A DNA stretch of 64,000 nucleotides from Fructilactobacillus florum DSM 22689 = JCM 16035 (GTDB lineage: Bacteria > Bacillota > Bacilli > Lactobacillales > Lactobacillaceae): contig NZ_AYZI01000003.1 of the NCBI RefSeq assembly GCF_001436645.1, forward strand, positions 62,001-126,000, read 5' to 3'. Position 1 is the stretch's first letter, and every line of letters starts with the position of its first letter. The translations under genes and the position numbers were made by a program. Positions 1 through 10,800 of the stretch are shown here, piece after piece. Under the pieces are notes generated by a model that saw nothing but the letters and a program-made list of their open reading frames with translations, searched no databases and was not told the origin of the DNA.

Positions 1-1337
<1,337 letters not shown>

Positions 1338-1385
1338 TATTTTAGACCTCTTAATTATCCAACAACGGTTATTTTCGATATTTCT

Positions 1386-1414
1386 ATTATATAATTAACC
1401 TATAGCAAATTGAA
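1386..1414 (-). promoter_or_regulatory. Candidate promoter of mod
   Basis: On the minus strand a perfect TATAAT (1386-1391) lies 17 bases from a weak TTCAAT (1409-1414). The start site would fall near 1379, giving a leader of about 42 bases. The -35 match is poor. Confidence 0.45.
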
Positions 1415-1419
1415 TCTTA

Positions 1420-1448
1420 TTTTTTACTAAGCCGTAAACTTCTATAAT
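1420..1448 (+). promoter_or_regulatory. Candidate promoter of the aldo/keto reductase
   Basis: A perfect TATAAT lies at 1443-1448 but there is no good -35 box at 16-18 bases, and transcription would start only a few bases before the AAGGAGG ribosome site. It is the only plausible -10 close to the gene. Confidence 0.33.
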
Positions 1449-1468
1449 AAAAACAAGGAGGTTTCATC

Positions 1469-2299
1469 ATGGAATACTATCAATTACAAAATGGCATGCA
1501 ACTACCAAAAATTGGATTTGGAACCTATAAATTAACTGGGACTAACGGAGCTCGAGCGATTACAACCGCAATTAACAACGGTTATCGACTCATAGATAGT
1601 GCTTACAACTATGAAAATGAGGGAGCCCTCGGCGTAGCGCTTCAAAATGCTGATATAGCACGCTCCCAGCTTACCATTACTTCCAAACTCCCTGGACGGT
1701 ATTATCACCGTGACCAAGCTATCACTGCTATTCAAGAATCACTCTACCGTAGCCGGCTGGATTATTTTGATTTATACCTGCTACACTGGCCCAATCCTAA
1801 GAGAGATCAGTACGTCGAAGCATGGCAAGCCTTGCTGGATGCCCAAAAATTTGGACTAGTCCGCGCCGTTGGAGTCTGTAACTTCCTGCCAGAACATCTT
1901 GACCGGCTCCAACAAGCAACTGGCGTGCTCCCCCAAATCAACCAAATTGAACTTCATCCTTATTTTAACCAGGCTCCGCAACGCGCTTATGATGAACAGC
2001 ATCAAATTCTCACCCAGGCCTGGAGTCCGCTGGGACGAGCCAGTGTTATGTTACAAGACCCGGTCTTAAACCAAATCGCTGATAAATATAAAGTTAGCGT
2101 GGCGCAAATAATCCTACGCTGGGATCTACAGCTAGGGGTGCTTCCGATTCCCAAGGCAATCCATTCAAGCAGACAATTAACTAATCTGGACGTTTTTAGT
2201 TTTACGCTTACCCCAGACGACATGGAGCGGATTAATCAACTTAGCAAACCAGATGGACGCACTCACCAACAGGATCCTGCTAGCTACGAAGAATTTTAA
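1469..2299 (+). CDS. Aldo/keto reductase (2,5-diketo-D-gluconate reductase type)
   Basis: NADPH-dependent cytosolic oxidoreductase of the AKR superfamily, 276 aa, the usual length for the bacterial AKR5-like group. The tetrad is visible in order: Asp and Tyr in RLIDSAYNYENE (about 41-52), Lys in TSKLPG (about 72), His in LYLLHWPNP (about 104). The C-terminal SPLGR and IPKAIHSSR stretches bind the cofactor. ATG 1469 follows a strong AAGGAGG. The gene stands alone with its own terminator, between the restriction gene and the conserved ribosomal block on the other strand. The substrate cannot be told from sequence. Confidence 0.9.
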   Translation: MEYYQLQNGMQLPKIGFGTYKLTGTNGARAITTAINNGYRLIDSAYNYENEGALGVALQNADIARSQLTITSKLPGRYYHRDQAITAIQESLYRSRLDYFDLYLLHWPNPKRDQYVEAWQALLDAQKFGLVRAVGVCNFLPEHLDRLQQATGVLPQINQIELHPYFNQAPQRAYDEQHQILTQAWSPLGRASVMLQDPVLNQIADKYKVSVAQIILRWDLQLGVLPIPKAIHSSRQLTNLDVFSFTLTPDDMERINQLSKPDGRTHQQDPASYEEF

Positions 2300-2307
2300 A
2301 GCTTCCA

Positions 2308-2336
2308 AAGATTAGCAAAGTGCTAGTCTTTTTTTA
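2308..2336 (+). terminator. Intrinsic terminator of the aldo/keto reductase gene
   Basis: Ten-base-pair stem (AAGATTAGCA with TGCTAGTCTT, one G-U pair), three-base loop, then a run of seven T. Confidence 0.85.
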
Positions 2337-2373
2337 TAAAAAAAAACGTCTTATCGTATAGATAGGACGTTTT
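2336..2373 (-). terminator. Intrinsic terminator after rplS
   Basis: Thirteen-pair stem (AAAACGTCYTATC against GATAGGACGTTTT, one wobble) with loop GTATA; on the minus strand it is followed by a long T run. It lies back to back with the terminator of the convergent reductase gene. Confidence 0.85.
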
Positions 2374-2398
2374 ACAAATATTGATACAAAAGTACTCT

Positions 2399-2758
2399 TT
2401 AACGTTTTTTGAATGATTGTTTGATCCGAGCAGCTTTTCCTTGCCGGTCGCGCAGGTAGTAAAGTTTCGAACGACGAACCTTACCGTGGCGAATAACCTC
2501 GACCTTATCAACTCGTGGTGAGTTAACAGGAAAAATCCGCTCAACTCCAATCCCATTACTGATCTTACGAACCGTATAGGTAGCTTGGATACCGGCCCCA
2601 CGACGTTTGATTACAACCCCCGTGAAATCCTGTAACCGTTCATTGTCACCTTCGACCACTTTAACGGAAACCGTTACAGTATCTCCAGCTCGAAAATCAG
2701 GAATATCAGAACGAAGCTGTGCTTGGTTAATCTTTTCGATTAATTGATTCTGGCGCAT
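2399..2758 (-). CDS. rplS: 50S ribosomal protein L19
   Basis: Large-subunit protein at the 30S-50S interface. 119 aa, typical family length. Recognisable are the middle block [10 protein letters not shown] (about 41-50), [18 protein letters not shown] (about 71-88) and the basic end [16 protein letters not shown]. It is the last gene of the trmD group. A 110-base spacer with its own promoter and two hairpins precedes it, so it can be expressed apart from trmD. Confidence 0.97.
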   Translation of the reverse strand: MRQNQLIEKINQAQLRSDIPDFRAGDTVTVSVKVVEGDNERLQDFTGVVIKRRGAGIQATYTVRKISNGIGVERIFPVNSPRVDKVEVIRHGKVRRSKLYYLRDRQGKAARIKQSFKKR

Positions 2759-2828
2759 ATTCTCTTCTCCTAACTAGCATTCTTATCTTCACGACAGCGG
2801 AATACTGTTGATTTTAGTTTTACAACTA
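2759..2828 (-). ncRNA. Candidate L19 (rplS) leader RNA
   Basis: The putative transcript start lies near 2828, about 70 bases before rplS. The leader begins with a seven-pair hairpin (TTTAGTT, loop GTAA, AACTAAA) and has a second small one (CAG...CTG). L19 leaders are a known Firmicute class at this position. I judge by position and hairpins, not by a covariance match. Confidence 0.4.
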
Positions 2829-2834
2829 AACACA

Positions 2835-2863
2835 ATAATATCATATTAAAAATCTAAACGCAA
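2835..2863 (-). promoter_or_regulatory. Candidate promoter of rplS
   Basis: Minus strand: TTGCGT (2858-2863), 17-base spacer, TATTAT (2835-2840) preceded by TGA, an extended -10. It lies just after the trmD stop. Confidence 0.5.
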
Positions 2864-2868
2864 AGATC

Positions 2869-3615
2869 TTACGAATTTTCTGCTCTAATTTCTGCTAAAA
2901 ATCGTTTTGCTTGTTCAGACAACTGTTGTTCGTGGATTAGATCTGGACGCTTCAAGTAGGTTTTTCGGATAGATTCTTTAAGTCGCCAAGCGGCAATTTT
3001 CTGATGATCACCGCTTCGTAATACTGCTGGAACCTCCTGCCCACGGAAAACTGCTGGTCTAGTATATTGTGGTGCCTCCAACAATGATTGTGAAAATGAA
3101 TCATCAGCCGCCGACTGTTCATTCCCCAAAACTCCCGGCAACAATCGACAGATGGCATCAATCATTACCAGAGTTGGTAACTCACCACCCGTTAAAACAT
3201 AATCACCAATTGAATATTCATCAGTGACAACTTGCTTAATGCGCTCATCGTATCCTTCGTAATGACCACACAAGAAGGTTAAATGGTCTTCTTGGGCTAA
3301 CTCTGCTGCCGCCTGCTGATCAAAGCTTTTCCCCCCGGGATCCGTTAAAATTACCCGGCCGGTTGAATAACCTTCATGCTCAGCTGTCTCCTGCGTGCTG
3401 ACCACCGCATCACAAATTGGTTGCGGTTGTAAAAGCATGCCAGCTCCACCTCCGTAAGGCGTATCATCAACATTATGGTGTTTATTAGTCGAGAAATCAC
3501 GAAAATTAGTGATTGCCACCCGTAGTAAATCACGATCTAGCGCCTTACCTAAGATGGAATCATGCAGAGGACCGTTTAACATCTCTGGAAAAAGGCTTAA
3601 AATATCGATTTTCAT
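2869..3615 (-). CDS. trmD: tRNA (guanine-N1)-methyltransferase
   Basis: Methylates G37 of tRNAs that read CNN codons and so prevents frameshifting; uses AdoMet held in a trefoil knot. 248 aa, normal length. Visible are YGGGAGML (about 55-62), [11 protein letters not shown] (about 115-125) and [12 protein letters not shown] (about 136-147), the knot region. Its ATG overlaps the last base of the rimM stop codon at 3615, so the two are translationally coupled. Confidence 0.97.
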   Translation of the reverse strand: MKIDILSLFPEMLNGPLHDSILGKALDRDLLRVAITNFRDFSTNKHHNVDDTPYGGGAGMLLQPQPICDAVVSTQETAEHEGYSTGRVILTDPGGKSFDQQAAAELAQEDHLTFLCGHYEGYDERIKQVVTDEYSIGDYVLTGGELPTLVMIDAICRLLPGVLGNEQSAADDSFSQSLLEAPQYTRPAVFRGQEVPAVLRSGDHQKIAAWRLKESIRKTYLKRPDLIHEQQLSEQAKRFLAEIRAENS

Positions 3616-4130
3616 TATTCTAATCCTTCTAATAAATCAACCACAATCCGACTTTGCTCCAAATCGACCTGCTTAATTACCTGATCAATTTTTGGTAACA
3701 GCAAATCTGATTGATCAGGGCGTTCTACAACCCAGACATCATTGGGACCTAGATCCAAAATTTCTTTGACCTGCCCCAGCTTCCGATTATTTAAATCATA
3801 GACTGGTAATCCAATAATTTGATGATAGTAATAAGCCCCTGGCTCTAATTCGTCGTTGACCTGCTGATCCATACGGATCTTTAAGAGTGCTGGCTTTAAA
3901 AACTCAACATCATTGATGGAATCATACCCAGAAAAATGGAGGATTACAAGCTGCTTATGCCGACGCATTCCATCGATTTGCAGTACTACCGGTTTGCCCT
4001 GTTTAGGAAAAGCTGTCACTTCGGCCCCAATTTGAAACCGTTGTGCAACAAAATCCGTAATTACTTGGACTCGAACTTCGCCGCGTAAACCCTGTGTATT
4101 TACGATTTCGCCAATTTCAAGATATTCCAT
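3615..4130 (-). CDS. rimM: 16S rRNA processing/30S maturation factor RimM
   Basis: Binds S19 and helps fold the 3' domain of 16S rRNA. 171 aa. The N-terminal RimM domain starts with [16 protein letters not shown] (about 6-21). The PRC-barrel half contains [12 protein letters not shown] and [10 protein letters not shown] (about 103-139). It lies directly upstream of trmD in the usual pair and 57 bases after khpA, with a terminator-like hairpin in the gap. Confidence 0.95.
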   Translation of the reverse strand: MEYLEIGEIVNTQGLRGEVRVQVITDFVAQRFQIGAEVTAFPKQGKPVVLQIDGMRRHKQLVILHFSGYDSINDVEFLKPALLKIRMDQQVNDELEPGAYYYHQIIGLPVYDLNNRKLGQVKEILDLGPNDVWVVERPDQSDLLLPKIDQVIKQVDLEQSRIVVDLLEGLE

Positions 4131-4142
4131 TTGTTCACCTAT

Positions 4143-4185
4143 CTCAAAAAACTCCCACTAAAACCTAGGTTTATGTGAGAGTTTT
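4143..4185 (-). terminator. Intrinsic terminator between khpA and rimM
   Basis: Minus strand: 18-base arms, three internal mismatches or wobbles, starting AAAACTC and closing GAGTTTT, then six T. It falls inside what is usually one operon, and rimM starts only 12 bases later, so rimM-trmD would depend on read-through or on an undetected promoter. Confidence 0.7.
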
Positions 4186-4187
4186 TG

Positions 4188-4433
4188 CTATTTACCATCA
4201 TTAATGATTAATTTTACGCGCTTATCATCTTGTACGTGAACACTATAAACCAGTGCTCGTACCGTTTGTGCGACTCGCCCATGTTTCCCGATTACTCGGC
4301 CGACATCCTTAGGATTGGTTGACAAAATAAATTCGTGAAACTCAGGTGATTCCCGATGGCGAATGTTAACTTCGTCAGGAAATTTAACCAATGGTTTAAC
4401 GATTGTCATTATTAAATTATCAAAATTTATCAT
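4188..4433 (-). CDS. khpA: KH-domain RNA-binding protein KhpA
   Basis: Small single-KH RNA-binding protein that partners with KhpB/EloR in Firmicutes and affects cell elongation and small RNAs. 81 aa. The KH signature is seen as VGRVIGKHGRVAQTVRAL (about 43-60), with the GKHG loop that grips nucleic acid. The start at 4433 lies only six bases after the rpsP stop and has no clear ribosome site; an in-frame ATG eight codons on (4409) is an alternative. It follows rpsP as in related genomes. Confidence 0.92.
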   Translation of the reverse strand: MINFDNLIMTIVKPLVKFPDEVNIRHRESPEFHEFILSTNPKDVGRVIGKHGRVAQTVRALVYSVHVQDDKRVKLIINDGK

Positions 4434-4439
4434 GATTAA

Positions 4440-4718
4440 TTATTTCTTGCTTGCGAGTTTAGCCTCATGAAGTTGTTTCATGATTCCCGCTTTCGATAAA
4501 ATGTTACGCACCGTATCGGATGGTTGCGCACCCTTTTGTAACCAATCCATAATCGAATCAGCCTTCAAAGTAACCTGTTCGGTCTCTTTTAGTGGGTTGT
4601 AAGTCCCAACATTTTCAATAAAACGACCATCACGAGGACTCCGTGAATCGGCTACCACGATTCGATAAAATGGGTTTTTCTTTGATCCCATACGTTTTAA
4701 ACGAATTTTTACTGACAT
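4440..4718 (-). CDS. rpsP: 30S ribosomal protein S16
   Basis: Small-subunit protein needed for early 30S assembly. I place the start at ATG 4718 ([11 protein letters not shown]): GGAGG lies eight bases upstream, whereas a longer reading from GTG 4727 would overlap that site. 92 aa, usual length. Recognisable are [21 protein letters not shown] and the turn [12 protein letters not shown]. It has its own promoter in the 82-base gap after ffh. Confidence 0.96.
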   Translation of the reverse strand: MSVKIRLKRMGSKKNPFYRIVVADSRSPRDGRFIENVGTYNPLKETEQVTLKADSIMDWLQKGAQPSDTVRNILSKAGIMKQLHEAKLASKK

Positions 4719-4754
4719 TCTTGCCACCTCCTATCAAATTTCTTCACGCTCATA

Positions 4755-4783
4755 ATTTTAACAGGCTTTTACCCCAATGTAAA
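4755..4783 (-). promoter_or_regulatory. Promoter of rpsP-khpA
   Basis: Minus strand: TTTACA (4778-4783), 17 bases, TAAAAT (4755-4760), each five of six to consensus. The -35 box overlaps a small hairpin (TGTAAAG with CTTTACA) just after the ffh stop. Confidence 0.62.
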
Positions 4784-4800
4784 GGTTTTTTCTTTACAGG

Positions 4801-6240
4801 TTATTTTTTGCGTTTCTTAGTTCGTTTGCGCTTGTTTTTTTTGATTTTTCGACTCATGCGTTTCATCGCTAAATTGGAAAGTTTTCCCATCCCCTTACTC
4901 ATCCCCGTTGCATTCATCATTTGTTCCATGCCACCCATGTTTCCATTTGAAACCTGGTTCATCATTTTTTTCATTTCATTGAACTGCTTGATCAGCCGGT
5001 TAACGGTTTGAATTGGTTGCGCCGAACCGCGAGCAATTCGGCGACGCCGAGACGGGTTCAAGAGATCCGGATTCTCACGTTCCTGGTTAGTCATCGAATA
5101 GATAATTGCCTTGATTTTGTCAAGCTCATGCGGATCCATGTCAACATTTTTCAAGGCGGGATTATTTGCCATTCCTGGAATCATCCCGATCAGGTCTTTA
5201 ATCGATCCCATGCGCTGCAACTGTTCAAGTTGATCGACAAAGTCATCAAAATCAAAAGAATTCTCTTTGATTTTTTCATTTAGCTGACGGGCTTTCTTTT
5301 CGTCAATCGTCTGCTGCGTCTTTTCGACTAACGACAGCACATCACCCATTCCTAAAATTCGTGAAGCCATTCGGTCAGGATGGAAAACATCCAAATCAGC
5401 TAACTTTTCTCCCTGTCCGGTATATAAAATTGGTTTGCCTGTGACCGCTTTGATTGAAAGTGCTGCACCACCACGGGTATCACCATCTAATTTAGTTAAA
5501 ATTACTCCCGTAATATCGAGCGCGTCGTTAAAACCTTCTGCTGTCTGAACCGCATTTTGTCCAGTCATTGCATCAACGACCAGTAAGGTATCCGTTGGGT
5601 GAACAGCTGCTTTAATCTTTTTCAATTCATCCATCAATGAATCATCAATTTGTAACCGACCCGCGGTATCAATAAAAACGTAGTCATTGTGATTAGCCTG
5701 AGCTGCTTTAACCCCATCAATAGCAATCTGAACCGGATCAACATCCGTCCCCTCAGCAAAAACGGGAACATCAATTTGCGCTCCCACTTGTTGCAGTTGC
5801 TCGATGGCAGCAGGTCGATAAACATCGGCCGCAATCAGTAATGGTCGTGCTTGCTTTTCTTGTTTTAGTTTTCGCGCTAATTTCCCAACGGTGGTCGTTT
5901 TACCGGCTCCTTGCAATCCAGCCATCATCACAATGGTTGGAATCTTGGGCGCCGTGGTTAATTCAGTGGTCGCTCCCCCCATCATTTCCGTTAATTGTTC
6001 ATCGACAATTTTAATGATTTGTTGTCCGGGGTTTAATCCCTCTAAAACATTTTCTCCGTTGGCCTGCTCTTCAACCTGCTTTACAAATTTTCGAACCACC
6101 GCAAAGTTTACATCAGCATCAAGCAATGCTAGACGGACTTCTCGCATCGTACTTCGCAAATCTGCTTCGCTAATTTTACCCTTGCCGCGTAGATTCCTAA
6201 AGGCGGTTTGTAATCGCTCGCTTAATCCTTCGAATGCCAT
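4801..6240 (-). CDS. ffh: Signal recognition particle GTPase Ffh (SRP54)
   Basis: Binds signal sequences of nascent membrane proteins together with 4.5S RNA and docks to FtsY. 479 aa. N domain up to about 95; G domain with GLQGAGKTTT (108-117), DTAGR (about 190) and TKLDGDTRGG (about 247-256). The methionine-rich M domain lies from about 300, ending in MKKMMNQ, MGGMEQMM and a lysine/arginine tail. It forms one cluster with ylxM and ftsY, which supply its partner and probable regulator. Confidence 0.98.
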   Translation of the reverse strand: MAFEGLSERLQTAFRNLRGKGKISEADLRSTMREVRLALLDADVNFAVVRKFVKQVEEQANGENVLEGLNPGQQIIKIVDEQLTEMMGGATTELTTAPKIPTIVMMAGLQGAGKTTTVGKLARKLKQEKQARPLLIAADVYRPAAIEQLQQVGAQIDVPVFAEGTDVDPVQIAIDGVKAAQANHNDYVFIDTAGRLQIDDSLMDELKKIKAAVHPTDTLLVVDAMTGQNAVQTAEGFNDALDITGVILTKLDGDTRGGAALSIKAVTGKPILYTGQGEKLADLDVFHPDRMASRILGMGDVLSLVEKTQQTIDEKKARQLNEKIKENSFDFDDFVDQLEQLQRMGSIKDLIGMIPGMANNPALKNVDMDPHELDKIKAIIYSMTNQERENPDLLNPSRRRRIARGSAQPIQTVNRLIKQFNEMKKMMNQVSNGNMGGMEQMMNATGMSKGMGKLSNLAMKRMSRKIKKNKRKRTKKRKK

Positions 6241-6249
6241 GGTTGTCTC

Positions 6250-6612
6250 CTACTCCTCATCAATTTTTTCTAATTGTTTAATCAATGGAATCACCCGGGA
6301 ACTCACGGTTGAATCTACGTCGATTTCCCGTTGTAACTGGTCTAGAATCTGGCTACGTGCCTGAAATTTAGCATACAAATGCATTTTAGTCTCATAGTCT
6401 TCTAACGTTTGTTCGGTTCGTCGCAGATTATCATAAACTGCCTGCCGGCTAACCGCAAAATTTTCAGAAATTTCTCCAAGCGACAAATCATCAGCATAAT
6501 ATTGGCTCACATAGGCAGCTTGTTTTGCTGTTAATAGTGGGCCGTAAAATTCATATAGTGCATTAATCCGATTATCTTTGGCTAACTTAACATCAAATTG
6601 TTCACTATTCAT
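6250..6612 (-). CDS. ylxM: YlxM family SRP-associated helix-turn-helix protein
   Basis: 120 aa, sigma-70 region-4-like fold. Residues about 16-65 carry the helix-turn-helix with LTAKQAAYVSQYYADDLSLGE and FAVSRQAVYDNLRR. In streptococci the homologue modulates SRP GTPase activity; that role here is inferred. The start overlaps the end of ftsY by eight bases, and it sits nine bases before ffh, so the three genes are coupled. Confidence 0.92.
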   Translation of the reverse strand: MNSEQFDVKLAKDNRINALYEFYGPLLTAKQAAYVSQYYADDLSLGEISENFAVSRQAVYDNLRRTEQTLEDYETKMHLYAKFQARSQILDQLQREIDVDSTVSSRVIPLIKQLEKIDEE

Positions 6613-7867
6613 GGGTTGGTTCCTTTAATAATCCTTTAAACAAACCATCAACAAATTCCTGGGGATCAAAAGGTTGCAGGTCTGAAACTCCTTCTCCAAG
6701 CCCAACGTATTTAACGGGAATTCCTAGTTCGCTCTTAATGGCTAAGATAATCCCACCGCGAGCCGTCCCGTCAAGCTTAGTCAGCACAATTCCAGTAATT
6801 TTTGCAACTCCTTGAAATTGTTCGGCCTGTGATAATGCATTTTGCCCAATAGTGGCATCAATTACCAGTAAAACTTCTTGTGGGGCCGTAGGAATCTCAC
6901 GTTGAATAATCTTATTCATTTTAGCCAATTCGTTCATCAGGTTAACCTTGTTTTGCAACCGACCAGCCGTATCAACAAACAAAATGTCATAGTGTTCGCG
7001 TTTAGCCCGTTCCACTGCATCATACACCACAGAAGCTGGATCACTTCCCTCAGGCTTTTTCACAATATCAACTTGGTCACGACGAGCCCATTCATCCAAT
7101 TGTTCAATTGCTCCCGCTCGAAAGGTGTCGGCCGCTGCGACTAGTACTTTTTTACCAGCTACGCGATATTGATTTGCCAATTTCCCGATTGTCGTCGTCT
7201 TGCCAGCACCATTCACCCCAATCAACAAAATCACTGTTGGACCATCAGGATTTAACGTTAATTCCTGCTGTCCGGCGGTAGAATCGTCATACATTTCAAT
7301 TAGCTTCTCAACGATAAAGTTTTGAACCGCTGCCGGTTGCTTAAGATTGTTTAACTTAACAGCGTCACGTAATTCATCACTAATTTGAGTTGACATCTTT
7401 ACGCCGACATCCGCTTGAATCAGGGTATCTTCTAAGTCATCAAAAAATGACTCATCAACTGAGCGAAAACTGGCAAACAGCCGATTTAGCTGTTGACCAA
7501 AAGCAGACCGCGACTTTGAAAGACCGTGCTCATAGGTTTTTTCTGTTGTTTTCGGTTTACTTTCACTTTGACTCTCAACTACGCTAGAACTTTCGCTAGT
7601 ACTTTGACTGGTAGTTTGGCTACTCTGTGATCCGAAAGTACTTTGGCTAGTCGCCGAACTAAGCTTTTCACTAGATTGAGCTGCGGTCTTAGAACCAGAT
7701 TCTGCAGGAGCTGTAACTTCAGTACTCGTTGATTTTGTCGTACTGACACTGTCAGCTTCACTTTCTGATGATACTGGTGTGCCCTGGCTCTTGGAATCAG
7801 CTTCAACTGGCTGGTCTTGCTGTGTGACCGTGCTATTTTTTTTCTTAAAAATATCAAACAATCCCAT
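6605..7867 (-). CDS. ftsY: Signal recognition particle receptor FtsY
   Basis: Membrane-associated GTPase that receives Ffh-ribosome complexes. I use ATG 7867 (MGLFDIF), which has AAGGAG eight bases away; an ATG two codons earlier is too close to that site. 420 aa. A low-complexity acidic Ser/Thr/Gln-rich A region spans about 10-115, then the N domain, then GVNGAGKTTTIGK (about 218-230), DTAGR (about 300) and TKLDGTARGG (about 364-373). The A region is longer and more Ser-rich than in many Firmicutes. It sits 16 bases after smc. Confidence 0.97.
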   Translation of the reverse strand: MGLFDIFKKKNSTVTQQDQPVEADSKSQGTPVSSESEADSVSTTKSTSTEVTAPAESGSKTAAQSSEKLSSATSQSTFGSQSSQTTSQSTSESSSVVESQSESKPKTTEKTYEHGLSKSRSAFGQQLNRLFASFRSVDESFFDDLEDTLIQADVGVKMSTQISDELRDAVKLNNLKQPAAVQNFIVEKLIEMYDDSTAGQQELTLNPDGPTVILLIGVNGAGKTTTIGKLANQYRVAGKKVLVAAADTFRAGAIEQLDEWARRDQVDIVKKPEGSDPASVVYDAVERAKREHYDILFVDTAGRLQNKVNLMNELAKMNKIIQREIPTAPQEVLLVIDATIGQNALSQAEQFQGVAKITGIVLTKLDGTARGGIILAIKSELGIPVKYVGLGEGVSDLQPFDPQEFVDGLFKGLLKEPTHE

Positions 7868-7883
7868 TATCATTGCTCCTTAT

Positions 7884-10800
7884 TTAGTTACTACCCTTCA
7901 GATCAACCGCTACTAGTTTGGAAACTCCTGAATCCTGCATTGTAACTCCATACAACTGGTCAGCATAAATCATCGTTTCTTTCCGATGAGTAATTACAAT
8001 AAATTGTGTGCGGGCTTTAAGTTGTTTCATATAGCGCGCAAACCGATCAACATTAGCTGGATCGAGTGCCGATTCTGCCTCGTCCAGAATTACAAACGGT
8101 ACAGCTCGAACTCGGATAATCGCAAATAATAGTGCCAGTGCTGTGAGCGATTTTTCACCACCCGACAATAAATTAAGACTCCGAAAACGTTTCCCCGGAG
8201 GTTGAACCTTAATATCAATGCCCGTGGTTAACATTTCAGTTGGGTTTTCTAATACTAATCGGGCCTCTCCGCCCCCAAACATCTCACGAAAAACCTGACT
8301 AAACTCCTGTGCCACCGCCACAAAGGTTGCTTTGAATTTTTCCTTAACGGTTTGATCCATCTTATTCATAACTGACAGTAATTTTTGTCGAGCAACTAAC
8401 AAATCATCAAGCTGGGACTGCATAAAATCCATCCGTTTTTTAGTCTCACGAAAAGCTTGGATTGCCCCTAGGTTAACTGGTTCAAGCTCCGTCAGGCGAG
8501 TTTTCAATTGTTTAATTTTAGTGGTCAATTGTGTTGAATCAACCTGTTTGGTTGGCAATTCGTCCATTTTCTGCGATAACTCTGTTTGCTTTTCGTGGAG
8601 AGCTTGAAGTCGCTGCTTGGTTTCTTTCAATTGCTGCGTCTGTTGTTGTCTTTGTTCCCCGGTCTGTAACAGAAGCTGCTGTTGTTGATCGATCGTTTTC
8701 TCTAAATCATGTTCTTGTGCTTGTAGCATTTCGATGGTAGCTTTTCCCTGCTTAAGTTGCACTTCAAGATCAGTAATCACCTGCTGAAGTTTAGCAATTT
8801 GGGGATCTGGCGTTGCTCTAATTTGTTCGAGCTCCGTCGTCAAATCCTGTAAGCGACGTTGTAAATTATGTTGCTGTTGTTGCTGCGCCTGTTGTTGCTG
8901 AGTTCGTTGTTGTTGGTCGTGCTCTAACTGACGGAAACGTTCCTGGGCTAACATCAGCTGTTGTTTAGTTGTATTTAATTGAGCTTGTTGTTCAGCTAAC
9001 GCCGTCCGCTTGGTACTCAACTGCTGCTGTTGTTCTTTAGTCAAGGACTGCTGTTTTAGCTGCTGCTCCTTTAAATCGTTGATTTCTAAAACCAGCTGAG
9101 CGCGTTGGCTGGTTGCCTGGTCCGTTGTTGTTTGATTCTGTAATAACAATTTTACCGCTTGATAGTCGCGCTTTTGTTGCTGAACTAACTGTTGCTGCTG
9201 AACCACGGCAGCTTTTGCAATCTCAACCTCCGACCGTAATTTGACAACCGCTTGGAACTTAGCTTCTCGAGTTTCTTGCCATTGTTGCTGGCGAGTTTGA
9301 AATGCTGTTAGGTCAGTTTCAGCTTGGCGAACTGCTGTTTGTAATGTTTGCGTCTGCTGCTGCAATTGCTGGAGTTGTTCCCGTTGCTGCAACAAACCCG
9401 TTGTTTTTTGTTGATTTTTTCCACCAGTAATTGAGCCCCCCGCATTAACCACATCACCGTTCAAACTAACCACGCGATAGCGGTGTTCAATTGCTTTGCT
9501 GATACTGGTGGCTTGGGCCAAGTCCGTTGCAATAATTACGTTCCCAAGTAAATGTTGCTTTACTTGGTTTAAATCTGCTGGCATGTCGACTAACTCACTT
9601 GCTACTCCGACAAACCCCGGCTGTTTCTGTAATTTACGAGCAACAGTAGGAGATAATAAACGAACTCGCAGTGCATTTTTAGGTAATACGGTTGCTCGTC
9701 CTTGATGTTCTCGATTTAGAAACCGAATGGCAGCTTGGGCAGCTGCAACATCGGCAACAATTACTTGCTGCAGGGCACTTCCAAGTGCCGTTTCCATCGC
9801 TGTAACGTACTGCTTTGGGACCTTGAGAAAATCAGTTACAATGCCTAAAACCCCGGGCAGCTGAGTCCGATGTGCTAACAGACTCCTAGTTCCTCGATAA
9901 AGATTCTTATGACCAGTAACAATTGATTGTAAATTTTGTGACTGAGCCCGCTGTTGTTGAAACTCCTGCTGCTTAGCCAGAAGCTGTTGTTCTAACCGTT
10001 GTTGTTCATGTATCCATGAATCACGTTGTGTCTCTAGTTCTGCAAGCTGAGTTTCTTCAGTTTGTAGTTGCTGACGTAGTTTACTGTGCGCCTGTACTTT
10101 ATCCTGATAGTTACTGTGCGCCTGCTGCAGTTTTTCTTTAACTAAAGCAAGCTTCTGGGTCTGAGCTTTGTGGTTTGCAGCATCCTGCTGTGCTGCTTTA
10201 TCTAGACTTTGTAACTCATTTTCCTTCTTGGTCAGCGTTTGCATGATTACAATGTAAGCTTGCTGAGTATCTGCTAATTTTTGTTCCAAGTGCTTAATCT
10301 GTTGCGGTTGGAGCTGTTGTTGCTGCTCAGTCACCTTGCCCTTCAAATGCTCTAGCTCCTGCTGTTGCTGCTGAGATTGTACCTGTTGTTGCTGTCGCAC
10401 TGCTTGAACCTGCTCCAATTGTTGCTTACTAGTTGCTACTGCATCTTGTAACTCGGATTGTTGTTTTGATAAAAATTGGCGCCGTTGGTGGCGTAAGCGC
10501 TGCTGACTTTGTGCTTCTTCAACTAACTTGGTTTCTGCCAACTGTTGTTGATGTAAATCATCCAAATGCTGTTGGTGGTCGCTGGCTTGTTCGGATAGCG
10601 TTTGTTTTTGTAACTGAAGCTTTTTTACGTCAGCAACAAGTTGATTTTGCTGGTGCTCGGTCGTCTTTGTCTGTGCTTGTAACTGTCGTTGCTGTTGTTC
10701 TACCGCCGAAGTAGCAACTTGTAATTGCTGATATTGCAGTTTTCGCAACTCGTGTTGTTGTTGCAGATATATTGCTGCCGTCTCCTGTTGCTTTTCAAGA

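Noticed and set aside
2323-2601. A 92-codon minus-strand frame overlapping rplS
   Set aside because: It overlaps the rplS gene and its terminator in another frame.
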